64,000 nucleotides of DNA from JACVRW01 sp036407035 (GCA_036407035.1 DASXAA010000107.1:1-64000), one strand, 5' to 3'; shown: positions 1 to 9,065, numbered from the stretch's first letter. Translations and numbers: made by a program. Notes: a model not told the origin generated them from the sequence alone.

Positions 1-160
1 GGCCACGCGCTCGCGGCTGCTCGCGGGCCGCATCCTGATGACCGTCGACCAGGAGCGCGGGCGGGCGCTGCTCGAGGAGGCGGCCACGGCGATGGAGCGG
101 CTCGGCGTGCTCCACATCGCGCAGTACGCGCGCGGGCTGGCGGCCGAGCAGCGGGCGTAG
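1..160 (+). CDS. C-terminal fragment of an unidentified, TPR-like protein
   Basis: The window opens inside a gene read in the frame starting at base 2 and ending with TAG at 158-160. About 52 residues are visible, alanine/arginine-rich and helical (LLEEAATAMERLGV, then AQYARGLAAEQRA). This resembles the last helices of tetratricopeptide tails seen on actinobacterial cyclase/ATPase or LuxR-type regulators, but there is too little sequence to name it. The coding call rests on an uninterrupted frame with strong GC third positions. Confidence 0.5.
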   Translation, partial: ATRSRLLAGRILMTVDQERGRALLEEAATAMERLGVLHIAQYARGLAAEQRA

Positions 161-237
161 CGGCCGGCGCGTCTCGGCCGCAGGGCGTCCCCGCCGGAGG
201 CCCCGGCACCCGAAACGCGCCGCTCGGCCGGCTCGAG

Positions 238-274
238 TGTCGAGTTGGTCCCCGTCACGGGGACCAACTCGACA
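238..274. terminator. Perfect 17-bp hairpin between convergent genes
   Basis: Bases 238-254 (TGTCGAGTTGGTCCCCG) are the exact reverse complement of 258-274, with only TCA between. The hairpin lies between a plus-strand gene ending at 160 and a minus-strand gene ending at 353, the place of a bidirectional terminator. Neither side has a U-run, so it may act as a hairpin-only terminator or be an intergenic palindromic repeat. Confidence 0.6.
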
Positions 275-352
275 GTGGACCGGATGCCGGCAGGGATCGG
301 CCGGGGTGTCGCAGCTTTGGACCACGGCGGGTCCCGCCCGCCGTCCGCAACG

Positions 353-1783
353 CTAGCTCTGGTCCGTGCCCGTCACGACGATGACGGTCGCGTCGCCGGC
401 CTGCCCCTGCGCGTCCGCCGAGACCGGCTGGCGCTGGTGGATTCCCAGGCGGCGGGCGACGGCGACGGCCTCGCGCTCGTGGCCCTGCGCGAAGAGCACG
501 ACCGACTCGGCCGTCTCCTGGTCGGTGCTGTTGGCCACGACCGGGACCTGGAAGCCGAGGTTCTCCAGCCGGTCGCCCACGCGCGCCGCGAGGCCGGGGA
601 CGGTGGTGCCGTTCAGCACGGCGACCTTGACGTTGCCGGGCACGACCTTCGGTCCCTCCCGCTTCTTCGTGCCGCCGTCGTCGCCCTCGTCCGCGGCGGG
701 CTCATCGGCGCCCGGCGTCGGGGCCGCCGACTCCGTCGCCGGCGTGTCGTCCTTGGTCGCCTGCACGATCCCGAACGCGGCGCCGCCGCCGACGATCAGG
801 ATGCCGGCGATCAGGAGCGCCAGGTAGCGCGGCGTCGCGACGAGGCGCCGGTACCACGGCGCCGATTCCTCGGGCGGCGGGATCACGGCGGTGGAGGACG
901 GGCGGCCGCCGATCACCGTGGGTCGCTGCTGCTGGGGCCGGGCGTCGGGTACCGGGGGCGCGCCCGGCCGGGCCGCGGCGGCCGCGGCTGAGGCGGCCGG
1001 GACGGCGGGCGCCTTGGACGGCGCGCCGGGCGATCCGGCCGCGGGCGCCCCACCGGGCGGGGCCGCCCCACCGGGCGCAGCAGCCGATCCGGCCGATGCC
1101 GGAGCGGCGGTCTGCGGCGCGGCCGCCTGGGATGGCCCCGCCGCCTGGGATGGCGCGGCCGCCCCCTCCTTGGCCGCGCCCTCCTTGGCCGCCCCCTCCT
1201 TGGCCGCTTCCTTGCCCGCCGGTGTGGCCGCTTCGGTGGAGGCCGCCACGGATCCCGGCGCCGCCGCCTCCGCCGGTGCGGGGTTGGCGCCCGCCGCAGC
1301 CGGCCTCGCGGCCGCACCCGCCGCCGCGGCCGCCCCCGTCGCGGCCGCCGCCGCGGCACCGCCCACCGCGGGCGCTGCGGCCGGCGCCTCCTGGCCGTTC
1401 GGCTTGTCGTTCGCGCCCCCTCCGGCCTGGGTCGCTGTCGCCGGTCGCGCGCCGGTCGCGGCGGTCGCCTGTGCGGGGCGCGGGCCGGCGGGAGCGCCGG
1501 GCACCGCGGGACTCGCGGGCTGCGCTCCCGGAGCCGCGCCCGCCTGCGCCGGCTGCGCCGGCGGGACCCCGGCGGTCACCCCGGGGACGGGCTGCTGCTG
1601 GCCGGCCTGGTCCGCCGCCCGCTCCGGCGCGCGGCCGGCCCATTCGCGCAGGCGGCGCACGTCTCGCGCCTGCGAGAAGTAGAGGACGGAGAGCACCGCC
1701 AGACCGACGACCGACGCCAGTCCGGCGTACGAGCCAACTTCCTGGATCTTCTCCGAGAGGACTACTGCGACGAACTCGGGCAA
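353..1783 (-). CDS. LytR_C-domain membrane protein with a long Ala/Pro-rich linker
   Basis: A 476-residue protein from a TTG start (MPEFVAVVLSEKIQEV). An N-terminal hydrophobic segment (about residues 20-35) is followed by roughly 250 residues of low-complexity Ala/Pro/Gly sequence, a second membrane helix (about 318-340, LALLIAGILIVGGGAAFGIV) and a C-terminal LytR_C fold (about 385-470, beginning VKVAVLNGTTVPGLAARVGD). LytR_C domains occur in LytR-CpsA-Psr envelope proteins, but the catalytic LCP domain is absent here, so an accessory envelope role is inferred. It is downstream of, and co-oriented with, the nucleotide-sugar genes, 52 nt after the CapD-like gene. The start is uncertain because no good ribosome-binding site is visible. 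Confidence 0.75.
   Translation of the reverse strand: MPEFVAVVLSEKIQEVGSYAGLASVVGLAVLSVLYFSQARDVRRLREWAGRAPERAADQAGQQQPVPGVTAGVPPAQPAQAGAAPGAQPASPAVPGAPAGPRPAQATAATGARPATATQAGGGANDKPNGQEAPAAAPAVGGAAAAAATGAAAAAGAAARPAAAGANPAPAEAAAPGSVAASTEAATPAGKEAAKEGAAKEGAAKEGAAAPSQAAGPSQAAAPQTAAPASAGSAAAPGGAAPPGGAPAAGSPGAPSKAPAVPAASAAAAAARPGAPPVPDARPQQQRPTVIGGRPSSTAVIPPPEESAPWYRRLVATPRYLALLIAGILIVGGGAAFGIVQATKDDTPATESAAPTPGADEPAADEGDDGGTKKREGPKVVPGNVKVAVLNGTTVPGLAARVGDRLENLGFQVPVVANSTDQETAESVVLFAQGHEREAVAVARRLGIHQRQPVSADAQGQAGDATVIVVTGTDQS
1164..1208 (-). repeat. Three tandem 15-bp units encoding KEGAA
   Basis: The plus-strand unit CCCTCCTTGGCCGCN occurs three times without a gap (1164-1178, 1179-1193, 1194-1208) inside the LytR_C protein gene. 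It encodes consecutive KEGAA pentapeptides. Only the last base varies between copies, which suggests recent slippage expansion of the disordered linker. Confidence 0.8.
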
Positions 1784-1835
1784 GGCTCCGAACTGTAGAC
1801 CGGGGGGCGGCGTGCGCGTAGAACCGCGGGCCCCG

Positions 1836-3740
1836 TCAGCCCGCCCGCGCCGGGTTCTGCGGCTCGTCCGCCGGCCCGCGGGCCGCCGCGAGCGCGCGCT
1901 CCGTCGCCATCTCGGACACGGCCGCCGCCAGCGCCGCGGCGTCGCCGCCGTACACGAGCTCCTCGATCCGCACGAACGCGCCCTCGACCCACGCCGGGTC
2001 GAGCGGGCGCCGCCCCGCGGCCACGATCTTCTCGGCGTGCGTCGGCTGGGGCCGCTCGCCAGGGTTGAACAGCTCCTCGTGGATCTTCTCCCCCGCCCTG
2101 CGGCCGACCACCTCGATCGCGATGTCCACCTCGGGCTCGTACCCCGCGAGCCGGATCATGTTGTGGGCGAGGTCCACGATCTTCACCGGGTCGCCCATCT
2201 CGAGCACGAAGACCTCCCCGCCGAGCGACAGCTCGCCCGAGCGGATGATCAGCTGCACCGCCTCGGGGATCGTCATGAAGTAGCGCGTCATGCGCTCGTC
2301 GGTGACGGTCAACGGGCCGCCGGCCGCGATCTGGCGCCGGAAGATCGGCACGACGGAGCCCGACGACCCGAGCACGTTGCCGAACCGCACCGCCGAGTAG
2401 CGCGTGCCCTTGTAGCGGTTCTGCGCCGCCTCGACCGCCCACTCGGCAAGCGCCTTCGACGCGCCCATGACCGTGGCCGGGCTGACCGCCTTGTCGGTCG
2501 AGACCAGCACGAACCGTTCGGCCTCGGCCTCGCCTGCGGCCGCCGCCACGATCCTGGTCGCGACCGCGTTGTTGCGCACCGCCTCGACCGGGTTCTCCTC
2601 CATCAGCCCGACGTGCTTGTACGCGGCAGCGTGGAAGACAACCGACGGCCGGTGCTCCAGGAACAGCTCGCGCATCCGCGTGGCGTCCTTGCAGTCCGCG
2701 AGCAGCGCGATCGCGCGGCCGAAGTGGCGCTCCTCCTCGAGCTCGCGCCGGATCTCGAACAGGCTGTTCTCCGCGTTCTCGACGAGCACGAGCTGCTTCG
2801 GCCCCACGCGCGCGATCTGCCGGCACAGCTCGGCGCCGATCGACCCGCCCGCTCCGGTGACGAGCACCGTTCTGCCGCGGAGATAGGCGCCCACGCGGTC
2901 AATCTCCACGCGCACGGGCTCGCGTCCGAGCACGTCCTCCACCCGCACCTCGCGCACCTGTCGCATCAGGTTCACGCCGCCCGACAGGAGCTCGAACGTC
3001 GTCGGGAGCGTGCGCACCGGTATGCCCCGCGCACGGCAGGCGGTGACGACCTTCTGGCGCAGGATGCCCGGCGCCGAGGGGATGGCGATGATCACCTCGT
3101 CGGGCTCGGCGTCGTCCAGCACGCGCGGCAGCTCGTCGGTCGGGCCGAGCACCTTCAGGCCGGCGATGCGCATGCCCTGCTTGCGCGGGTCGTCGTCGAC
3201 GAAGCCGATCGGCGCGCTCGAGAGGGTCGGGTTGCGGCGCAGCTCGAACGCCACCTGCTGGCCGCCGTTGCCGGCGCCGACGATCAGGACCTCCCGGGAG
3301 GCGCGCTGGAGGATCGGGCCGCGCAGCGGCCGCTCGAACAGCGCGCGCACGGCGAAGCGCGAGCCGCCCACGAACGCGAGGGTGAGCAGGAAGTCGAGCG
3401 CCATCACGCCGCGCGGCGGGTCGGCGCGGTCGAACGAGATCAGGAACAGCGCCACGATCAGGACGACGCTCGAGACCACCACCGCCTTGACGATCGTCTC
3501 GAAGTCCTTCTGGTCGACGAAGCGCCAGAGCTTCGAGTAGAGCCCGAACAGCGCGAAGATCGCGAGCTTGGTGACGACGGCCAGCACGATCGTGTCGCCG
3601 AGCAGCTCCTGGTAGCGGGTCGGGATGCCGCTGTCGAAACGCAGCGAGTACGACAGGTAGTACGCCAGCGCGAGCAGGCAGGCGTCGACGCCGACCTGGC
3701 CCAGGCGGCGTACGTGCACTGAGGATGAGAGCGATCTCAT
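1836..3740 (-). CDS. CapD/FlaA1-type nucleotide-sugar 4,6-dehydratase, membrane-anchored
   Basis: A 634-residue protein of the long PglF/WbpM/CapD class, which converts UDP-GlcNAc-type sugars to 4-keto-6-deoxy intermediates. About four N-terminal membrane helices (residues 15-130) are followed by a CoA_binding_3-like Rossmann domain (VLIVGAGNGG, 151-160) and the polysaccharide-synthesis SDR domain with TGAGGSIG at 295-302. The active-site region reads STDKAVSPATVMGASKALAE, so Met replaces the usual Tyr of YxxxK, as in the long WbpM subfamily. It starts with ATG at 3740 and overlaps the upstream DUF354 gene by four bases (ATGA), so translation is probably coupled. The product likely feeds the DegT aminotransferase encoded two genes upstream. 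Confidence 0.88.
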   Translation of the reverse strand: MRSLSSSVHVRRLGQVGVDACLLALAYYLSYSLRFDSGIPTRYQELLGDTIVLAVVTKLAIFALFGLYSKLWRFVDQKDFETIVKAVVVSSVVLIVALFLISFDRADPPRGVMALDFLLTLAFVGGSRFAVRALFERPLRGPILQRASREVLIVGAGNGGQQVAFELRRNPTLSSAPIGFVDDDPRKQGMRIAGLKVLGPTDELPRVLDDAEPDEVIIAIPSAPGILRQKVVTACRARGIPVRTLPTTFELLSGGVNLMRQVREVRVEDVLGREPVRVEIDRVGAYLRGRTVLVTGAGGSIGAELCRQIARVGPKQLVLVENAENSLFEIRRELEEERHFGRAIALLADCKDATRMRELFLEHRPSVVFHAAAYKHVGLMEENPVEAVRNNAVATRIVAAAAGEAEAERFVLVSTDKAVSPATVMGASKALAEWAVEAAQNRYKGTRYSAVRFGNVLGSSGSVVPIFRRQIAAGGPLTVTDERMTRYFMTIPEAVQLIIRSGELSLGGEVFVLEMGDPVKIVDLAHNMIRLAGYEPEVDIAIEVVGRRAGEKIHEELFNPGERPQPTHAEKIVAAGRRPLDPAWVEGAFVRIEELVYGGDAAALAAAVSEMATERALAAARGPADEPQNPARAG

Positions 3741-4735
3741 TGCCGTGCCGAGAGCAGGAGTTTGACCAGTTCGCGCGGATCTCGGCGGGTCCGCAATACA
3801 CCGTTCCTTTGCCTTCTCTCCACGCGCACCTCGTCCGGCCCGTGGAGCCTCCTCAACCGGCCGTCGCGCAGGAGCGCCTCGTCGACCGCTCCGAGCCTGC
3901 CCTCGAAGGTCGTATAGACGGGCGTGCCGAGCGCCACGGCCTCGCGGTTCATGGTACCGCCGGCGGAGATCACGAGATCGGCGAACGCGACGAGGCTCTG
4001 CGCGTCAACCGCCCTCTCCGGCACCACGAACGGCCCCAGCGCGCGCACCTCGGCGCGCTGCTCGGCGGTCCGGGGCAGGACGACCGTCTGCGCGTCCTCG
4101 TCCCGCAGGCGCTCCAGCACGGCGCGGAACAGCGGGTTCTCGAAGCGGTGGTAGAGCGACACCTCGGGCGGCGTCCGCACCACCACGAGCGCGCGCTCGC
4201 GGCTCAGCCCCAGCTCGTCGAGCACGGCCTCGTCGGGCTCGAAGTCGGCCAGGTAGTACTCCTCTTTCAGCCCGGCGTAGCGGCGCAGCTTGCCGCGCGC
4301 CCCGTAGCGGTAGAGCCGCTCGGGCGGGATCGCCTCGGGGACCACCACCGCGCGGGCGAGGCGGCAGTTCACCTGGTGCTGGGCGGTCGCCCACTCGTAG
4401 TCGAAGGCGGTGGCGGACGGCACGCGGAGGAACCAGGCCGCGACCGTGACGTCGTTCGAGCCGTGCCCGATCGCGACGTCGAAGCGCCGCGACCGCGCCC
4501 AGCGCGCCAGGGCCGTGCTGCGCGAGGCGAGCCCCGCGACCTTGCCGGCCAGCCGCCCGCCGCGGTGCCGGCCGATCGCCGTGTGCTCGATGCCGAAGCG
4601 CTCGCACAGCTCGAGCGTCTGCGCGAAGTCGCGCGCGGTCACCTGCACGTCGTGCCCGTCCGCCCGCATCGCCTCGATCACCGGGCGCAGCACGAGCACG
4701 TGCGGGCTGTTCGTCAGGTCGACCCAGACGCGCAC
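3737..4735 (-). CDS. DUF354 family protein (glycosyltransferase-like)
   Basis: A 332-residue protein from a GTG start (MRVWVDLTNSPHVLVLRPVI). The opening and a later stretch (VISAGGTMNREAVALGTPVY, about residues 258-277) are typical of DUF354, whose fold resembles GT-B UDP-sugar epimerases and glycosyltransferases of the UDP-GlcNAc 2-epimerase type. Biochemistry is poorly defined for the family, so the substrate is unknown. It sits between DegT and CapD-like genes, overlapping the first by 22 bases and the second by 4. This suggests one polycistronic unit making or attaching an unusual amino sugar. Confidence 0.8.
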   Translation of the reverse strand: MRVWVDLTNSPHVLVLRPVIEAMRADGHDVQVTARDFAQTLELCERFGIEHTAIGRHRGGRLAGKVAGLASRSTALARWARSRRFDVAIGHGSNDVTVAAWFLRVPSATAFDYEWATAQHQVNCRLARAVVVPEAIPPERLYRYGARGKLRRYAGLKEEYYLADFEPDEAVLDELGLSRERALVVVRTPPEVSLYHRFENPLFRAVLERLRDEDAQTVVLPRTAEQRAEVRALGPFVVPERAVDAQSLVAFADLVISAGGTMNREAVALGTPVYTTFEGRLGAVDEALLRDGRLRRLHGPDEVRVERRQRNGVLRTRRDPRELVKLLLSARQ

Positions 4736-5790
4736 GCTTCGACCACCGCGTGGACCTGATCGTCTGAGAGCAGGGGGCCCATCGGCAGCGCGAGGTGCGT
4801 GCGCGCCGCCTCGGCGGTGCCCGGCAGGTCCGCCTCAGCCGCGACCGCGGGTTGCATGTGAACCGGCACGCGGTAGTAGCTGCGCGACCGGACGCCGCGG
4901 CCGGCGAGCGCGGCCTGCAACTCGTCGGCGCGCTCGTGACGCACCACGTACAGGTGGTACACGTGCCGCGCGCCGTCCACCGAGCGAGGCAGCCGCACGT
5001 GCTCGCCGAGCCCCTCGCGCTCGTATGCCTCTGCCACGCCGCGGCGGGCCTCGTTCCAGCCCTCGAGCTCCGGCAGCAGCACCCGCAGGGCGGCCGCCTG
5101 CATCTCGTCGAGCCGCGAGTTGTAGCCCACCTCGACGAACGTCTGCTTGTCCGTCGAGCCGTGGAAGCGCAGGAGCCGCACCCTCTCGGCCAGCTCGTCG
5201 TCGTTCGTCGTCACCGCGCCGCCGTCGCCGAGACACGGCAGGTTCTTCGATGGAAAGAACGAGAACGTGGCGACGTCCCCGAGCCCGCCGGCGTGCTCGC
5301 CGCCCAGGGTGGCGCCGGCGGCCTGGGCGGCGTCCTCGAGCACGGGCACCCCGAGCTCGCGCAGCTCCGGGACCGGCGCCACGTTGCCGAACAGGTGCAC
5401 CGCGACGATCGCCTTGGTCGCGGGCGTGAGCGCCGCGCGCACGGTCTCCGCGGTCACGCAGAAGGTCTCGGGATCGACGTCGCAGTACACCGGCGTGGCG
5501 CCGATCACGGCGACCGCCTCCACCGAGGCGTAGAACGTGAACGACGGCACGACGACCTCGTCGCCGGGACCGATGCCCAGGGCGCGCAGCGAGATCACGA
5601 GCGCGTCGGTGCCGTTGGCGACGCCGATGCAGTGGCGCACGCCGAGGTAGCGGGCGTACTCCTCCTCGAACGCCTCGACCTCCGGGCCCAGGATGTAGCG
5701 GCCGCTCGCGGCCACGGCCGCGAACCGCTCGGCGAGCCGGTCCTGGTACGGCTCGAGACTGCTGGCGAAAAGCGGGACTTCGGTCACCAC
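4714..5790 (-). CDS. DegT/DnrJ/EryC1/StrS family PLP aminotransferase
   Basis: A 358-residue sugar aminotransferase. The substrate-binding start is typical (SGRYILGPEVEAFEEEYARY). The PLP lysine lies in FSFFPSKNLPCLGDGGAVTT (about residues 178-197), preceded by EDAAQAAGA, the usual aspartate region. Members transaminate UDP-keto sugars, and the CapD-like dehydratase two genes downstream would supply such a 4-keto sugar. Two adjacent GTG codons (5785-5787 and 5788-5790) are possible starts. It is divergent from dedA with only 24 bp between, so any promoters overlap. It is the first gene of the minus-strand module. Confidence 0.9.
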   Translation of the reverse strand: MVTEVPLFASSLEPYQDRLAERFAAVAASGRYILGPEVEAFEEEYARYLGVRHCIGVANGTDALVISLRALGIGPGDEVVVPSFTFYASVEAVAVIGATPVYCDVDPETFCVTAETVRAALTPATKAIVAVHLFGNVAPVPELRELGVPVLEDAAQAAGATLGGEHAGGLGDVATFSFFPSKNLPCLGDGGAVTTNDDELAERVRLLRFHGSTDKQTFVEVGYNSRLDEMQAAALRVLLPELEGWNEARRGVAEAYEREGLGEHVRLPRSVDGARHVYHLYVVRHERADELQAALAGRGVRSRSYYRVPVHMQPAVAAEADLPGTAEAARTHLALPMGPLLSDDQVHAVVEACASGST

Positions 5791-5814
5791 GAGCCCGCTA
5801 CCCTACTTCGCTCC

Positions 5815-6453
5815 ATGGCAGTGCTCGCCTCGATCACCGACCCGATCGTCGAGGTGGCCGTAGACATGGTGGACGCCATGGGCATCCCGGGAGTGTTCGT
5901 GCTGATGCTCCTCGAGAGCGCCTGCATTCCAGTCCCCAGCGAGGCCACCATGCTGTTCGCCGGCTTCAACGTCTCGAACGGCGAGTACTCCCTGCTCGCG
6001 ATCACCGCCGCGGGCGTGATCGGCAACCTGGTCGGGTCGTGGATCGCGTACTGGGTCGGCTACGCGGGCCGCGTGGACATCCTCGAGAAGCACGGGCGCA
6101 AGCTGCACGTCAAGAAGAGCCATCTCGAATGGGCCGACCGCTGGTTCGCCCGCCACGGCGACGCGACGGTCTTCTTCACGCGCATGCTGCCGATCATCCG
6201 CACGTTCATCTCGCTCCCCGCCGGCGTCGCGCGGATGCCCTTCTGGCGATTCACGGTCTTCACGCTCGCCGGCTGCGTCCCGTGGGTGCTGATGCTGGCG
6301 ATCATCGGCCGCGAGGCCGGCGACCGCTGGGAGGACTGGAGGGACCACCTCCACTACGTGGACTACGCGGTGCTGGCGGCGATCGTGATCGCCATCGTCT
6401 ACCTCGTGATCCGGCGGCGGCGCGGCGGCGCGGCCGCGACGGAATCGGCCTGA
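5815..6453 (+). CDS. DedA family membrane protein
   Basis: A 212-residue polytopic protein starting at ATG 5815. DedA/SNARE-associated signatures are clear: MLLESACIPVPSEATMLFAG near residues 27-46, and FFTRMLPIIRTFISLPAGVA near 120-139, containing the conserved arginines and prolines. The C-terminus is a membrane helix ending in an Arg-rich tail. DedA proteins include undecaprenyl-phosphate flippases (UptA-type) and other lipid scramblases. The next gene, read from an overlapping CTGA, is an undecaprenyl-diphosphatase, which favours a role in recycling the lipid carrier. That role is inferred from context. Confidence 0.92.
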   Translation: MAVLASITDPIVEVAVDMVDAMGIPGVFVLMLLESACIPVPSEATMLFAGFNVSNGEYSLLAITAAGVIGNLVGSWIAYWVGYAGRVDILEKHGRKLHVKKSHLEWADRWFARHGDATVFFTRMLPIIRTFISLPAGVARMPFWRFTVFTLAGCVPWVLMLAIIGREAGDRWEDWRDHLHYVDYAVLAAIVIAIVYLVIRRRRGGAAATESA

Positions 6454-7256
6454 CGAAGCGGCTGCCCCTCTCACACGCGTTGCTGCTGGGCGCCATGCAG
6501 GGCCCGGCGGAGCTGCTCCCGGTGTCGAGCTCGGGGCACCTCGTGCTGGTGCCGCGCCTGCTCGGCTGGTCCTATGCCGAGCTCGAGCCGGAGGAGAGGA
6601 AGTCCTTCGAGGTCGCCGTACACGCGGGCTCCGCGGCGGCGCTCGCCCTCGTCCTCAGGAGGGAGCTCCGCTTCGGCCCGCGCGACGCCGGCCTGCTCGC
6701 TCTCACGTTCGGCCCGCCCGCGGTGGCGGGCCTCCTGGCGGAGGGCCCGATCGAGCGCCGGCTCGGCACGACGCGCGGCGTTGCGCTGGCCCAGGTGGCC
6801 GGCGGCATGGCACTCTGGCTGGCCGACCGTCGCGGCGGCACGCGCCGCACCGCCGATGCCGGCGACCACCTCGCCGTCGGGCTCGCGCAGGTGCTCTCGC
6901 TGGCGCCGGGCTTCTCGCGCGGCGGCGCCGCGCTCACGGCCGCCCGCCTGCGCGGCCTCGACCGCCCCGCCGCCGTGCGCCTGTCGCTGAGGGCGGCGTT
7001 CCCGGTCACGCTCGGGGCCGCCGCGCTGAAGGGCGCGCGCGCCCTGCGCGGCGAGCTCGCGCCGGACATACGGGCGCCGCTGGCCGTCGGCGCCGGCGCC
7101 GCTTTCGCGGCCGGGATCGCGTCCTCGCGGCTCGTCTCGCGGCTCGAGAACGCCCGCTCGTTCGCCCCGCTCGCGGCCTACCGGATCGCCCTCGGATCGG
7201 CCGTTCTTGGCACCCTAGGTTTGGTGGCGGGGCCCCCGAACGGGACCTACAGTTGA
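6450..7256 (+). CDS. uppP: Undecaprenyl-diphosphatase (UppP/BacA)
   Basis: A membrane phosphatase that dephosphorylates undecaprenyl diphosphate for cell-wall lipid carrier recycling. Both family motifs are present: QGPAELLPVSSSGH near the N-terminus (Q/ExxxE and the conserved His) and LAPGFSRGGAAL (PGxSRxG, conserved Arg). No ATG, GTG or TTG gives a full N-terminus. TTG at 6480 and ATG at 6495 would cut into the first helix. CTG at 6450 overlaps the dedA stop (CTGA), follows a GGA stretch and gives 268 residues, the usual family length, so I chose it. Start confidence is moderate; function confidence is high. Confidence 0.85.
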   Translation: MTKRLPLSHALLLGAMQGPAELLPVSSSGHLVLVPRLLGWSYAELEPEERKSFEVAVHAGSAAALALVLRRELRFGPRDAGLLALTFGPPAVAGLLAEGPIERRLGTTRGVALAQVAGGMALWLADRRGGTRRTADAGDHLAVGLAQVLSLAPGFSRGGAALTAARLRGLDRPAAVRLSLRAAFPVTLGAAALKGARALRGELAPDIRAPLAVGAGAAFAAGIASSRLVSRLENARSFAPLAAYRIALGSAVLGTLGLVAGPPNGTYS

Positions 7257-7275
7257 CCCCAAGCAGGGTTACAAC

Positions 7276-9045
7276 ATGGCCACCCGTCCGTCCATTCCCC
7301 CGCGGTCGTCGCCCGCGTCCGCGCGGGAGGCCCCGTCCTTGCCGCAGGGTGGCCCGCGGTGGCTGAAGCGGACGCTCGCGCGGCTCGTAGAGCAGGTCCG
7401 GACGCTGCTGCCGGTGGACGCCGTGGCCTTCCTCATGGTCGACGGCGAGGGCCGCGCGGTCGAGCCGCGGGCGGGCTGGTTTGCGAGCCCCGAGCTGCGC
7501 GCCGTGCTCGAGTCGCGCGCGCGGCCCTCGTTCGGGGACGCCGCGCTCGAGCGCGACCGCCCGCTGCTGCTGCCGCGCGTGGAGGCGTGGCAGGCCTCGG
7601 GGCAGCTCCTGGACGCGCTCGTCGAGTCGCTCGGCGAGGAGCGGGCGCGCCGCGCCTGGGACCAGTTCGCCGGCGCGTCGCTGATCGCCTGCCGGCTCCG
7701 CACTGAGACCGGCCGCCCGCTGGGCGTGCTCGTGGTGGCCTCCCTGGAGCGGAACCACCGCCTGCTGGCCACCGACCTGCGGTCTGTGGAGGTCATCGCG
7801 GACCTCGCCGCGATGGCGCTCGACCGCGCCGACCTGCTCGAGGCAGAGGGCGTTCGGGCCCGCCGCGAGCTGCGGCTCAAGCGGGCCACGGAGGCCATCT
7901 CCGGGTCGCTCGAGCTCGACGTGGTCTACCGCTCGGTCGCCGAGCACGCCACCAGCATCACCGGCGGGAGCAAGGCCGCGCTGACCCGTCTCAGCTCGCG
8001 CGAGGGCGAGCTTCGCACCGTCGCCCGGGTGGACTTCTCGGAGGCGTTCTCGCGGGGGCGCCTGTCGTTCGACAGCGGCACACTCGGCATCGTCGCCCGC
8101 ACTCGCATCCCGCTGCTCGTGCGCGGCGACCATGACGCCTGGGACGCCGGCCTGATGGAGCGCGAGCGAATCGCGTCGCTGATGCACGCCCCGCTCGAGC
8201 TGGGACCGCGGCTGTTCGGCGTGCTGAGCGTCGCGCACGAGGAGCCCGACCGGTTCACGGAGGCCGACCTCGAGGTGCTGGCCAAGTTCGCCCGCTCCTC
8301 GGCGGCGGCCATCGCGAACGCGATCGACTTCCAGCGCGAGCGCCGCATCGCCCGCGCGCTGACCCTGGGCTTCGTCCCGGAGTCGCTTCCCGACGTGCCG
8401 GGCTTCGACACCGGCCTGCTCTACGCGCCCGCTGCCAACGAGCCGACCGGCGGCGACGTGTACGGCGCCTGGCCGCTCCCGGGCGGCGAGGTGGCGCTGC
8501 TGATCGGCGACGTGGCCGGGAAGGGCGTGGAGACCGCGGCGCTGAGCGCCATGGTCCGCTTCTTCGTCGAGGCGCGCACGTGGGACGAGGCGTCGCCGGC
8601 CGCGGTCCTGTCGAGGACGAACGCGATGCTGCTCACGCGCCTGCCGAGCGACACGTTCGTCACCGCCTTCCTGGCGGTGCTCTCGCCCGACAGCCTGCGC
8701 TACTGCAACGCGGGGCACCAGATGCCGCTGCTCGTGTCGCGGACGGGCACGTCGCCGCTGCTCGGTCACGGGCTGCCGCTCGGGATCGACCCGGAGCCCG
8801 GCTACGGCGAGAGCGAGCTGCTCCTGAACGACGGCGACCTCGTGTTCGCGTTCACGGACGGGCTCATCGAGGCGCGCCGCGCCGGGGAGATGTACGGGCT
8901 CGACCGTCTCGCGCGGCTGGTGGACGGCTGGTCGCGGATGCTCTCGCCGGAGGCGCTCGTGCGCGCGGTGCACGAGGAGGTCGCCGGATGGGCCGACGGG
9001 CTGAGCGACGACGCCGTCGCGCTCGCGCTCAGGCGCCACGCGTGA
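7276..9045 (+). CDS. GAF-GAF-SpoIIE (PP2C-type) serine phosphatase
   Basis: A 589-residue soluble signalling protein. Two GAF-like sensor modules (about residues 30-190 and 215-360, the second with SLMHAPLELGPRLFGVLSVA) precede a SpoIIE/RsbU phosphatase domain (about 370-589). Metal-binding motifs include GGDVYGAWPL, LLIGDVAGKGVETA and LVFAFTDGLIEAR. RsbU-like enzymes dephosphorylate anti-sigma-factor antagonists, but no anti-sigma or STAS gene is adjacent, so the target is unknown. Start at ATG 7276, 19 nt after uppP. Confidence 0.88.
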   Translation: MATRPSIPPRSSPASAREAPSLPQGGPRWLKRTLARLVEQVRTLLPVDAVAFLMVDGEGRAVEPRAGWFASPELRAVLESRARPSFGDAALERDRPLLLPRVEAWQASGQLLDALVESLGEERARRAWDQFAGASLIACRLRTETGRPLGVLVVASLERNHRLLATDLRSVEVIADLAAMALDRADLLEAEGVRARRELRLKRATEAISGSLELDVVYRSVAEHATSITGGSKAALTRLSSREGELRTVARVDFSEAFSRGRLSFDSGTLGIVARTRIPLLVRGDHDAWDAGLMERERIASLMHAPLELGPRLFGVLSVAHEEPDRFTEADLEVLAKFARSSAAAIANAIDFQRERRIARALTLGFVPESLPDVPGFDTGLLYAPAANEPTGGDVYGAWPLPGGEVALLIGDVAGKGVETAALSAMVRFFVEARTWDEASPAAVLSRTNAMLLTRLPSDTFVTAFLAVLSPDSLRYCNAGHQMPLLVSRTGTSPLLGHGLPLGIDPEPGYGESELLLNDGDLVFAFTDGLIEARRAGEMYGLDRLARLVDGWSRMLSPEALVRAVHEEVAGWADGLSDDAVALALRRHA

Positions 9046-9065
9046 CCGCCGTGGCATCCGCTTGA

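Noticed and set aside
7006..9057. A 683-codon antisense open frame opposite the GAF-SpoIIE gene
   Set aside because: Composition (Arg/His/Gln/Glu-rich) is typical of an antisense shadow in GC-rich DNA; the plus strand encodes recognisable domains.
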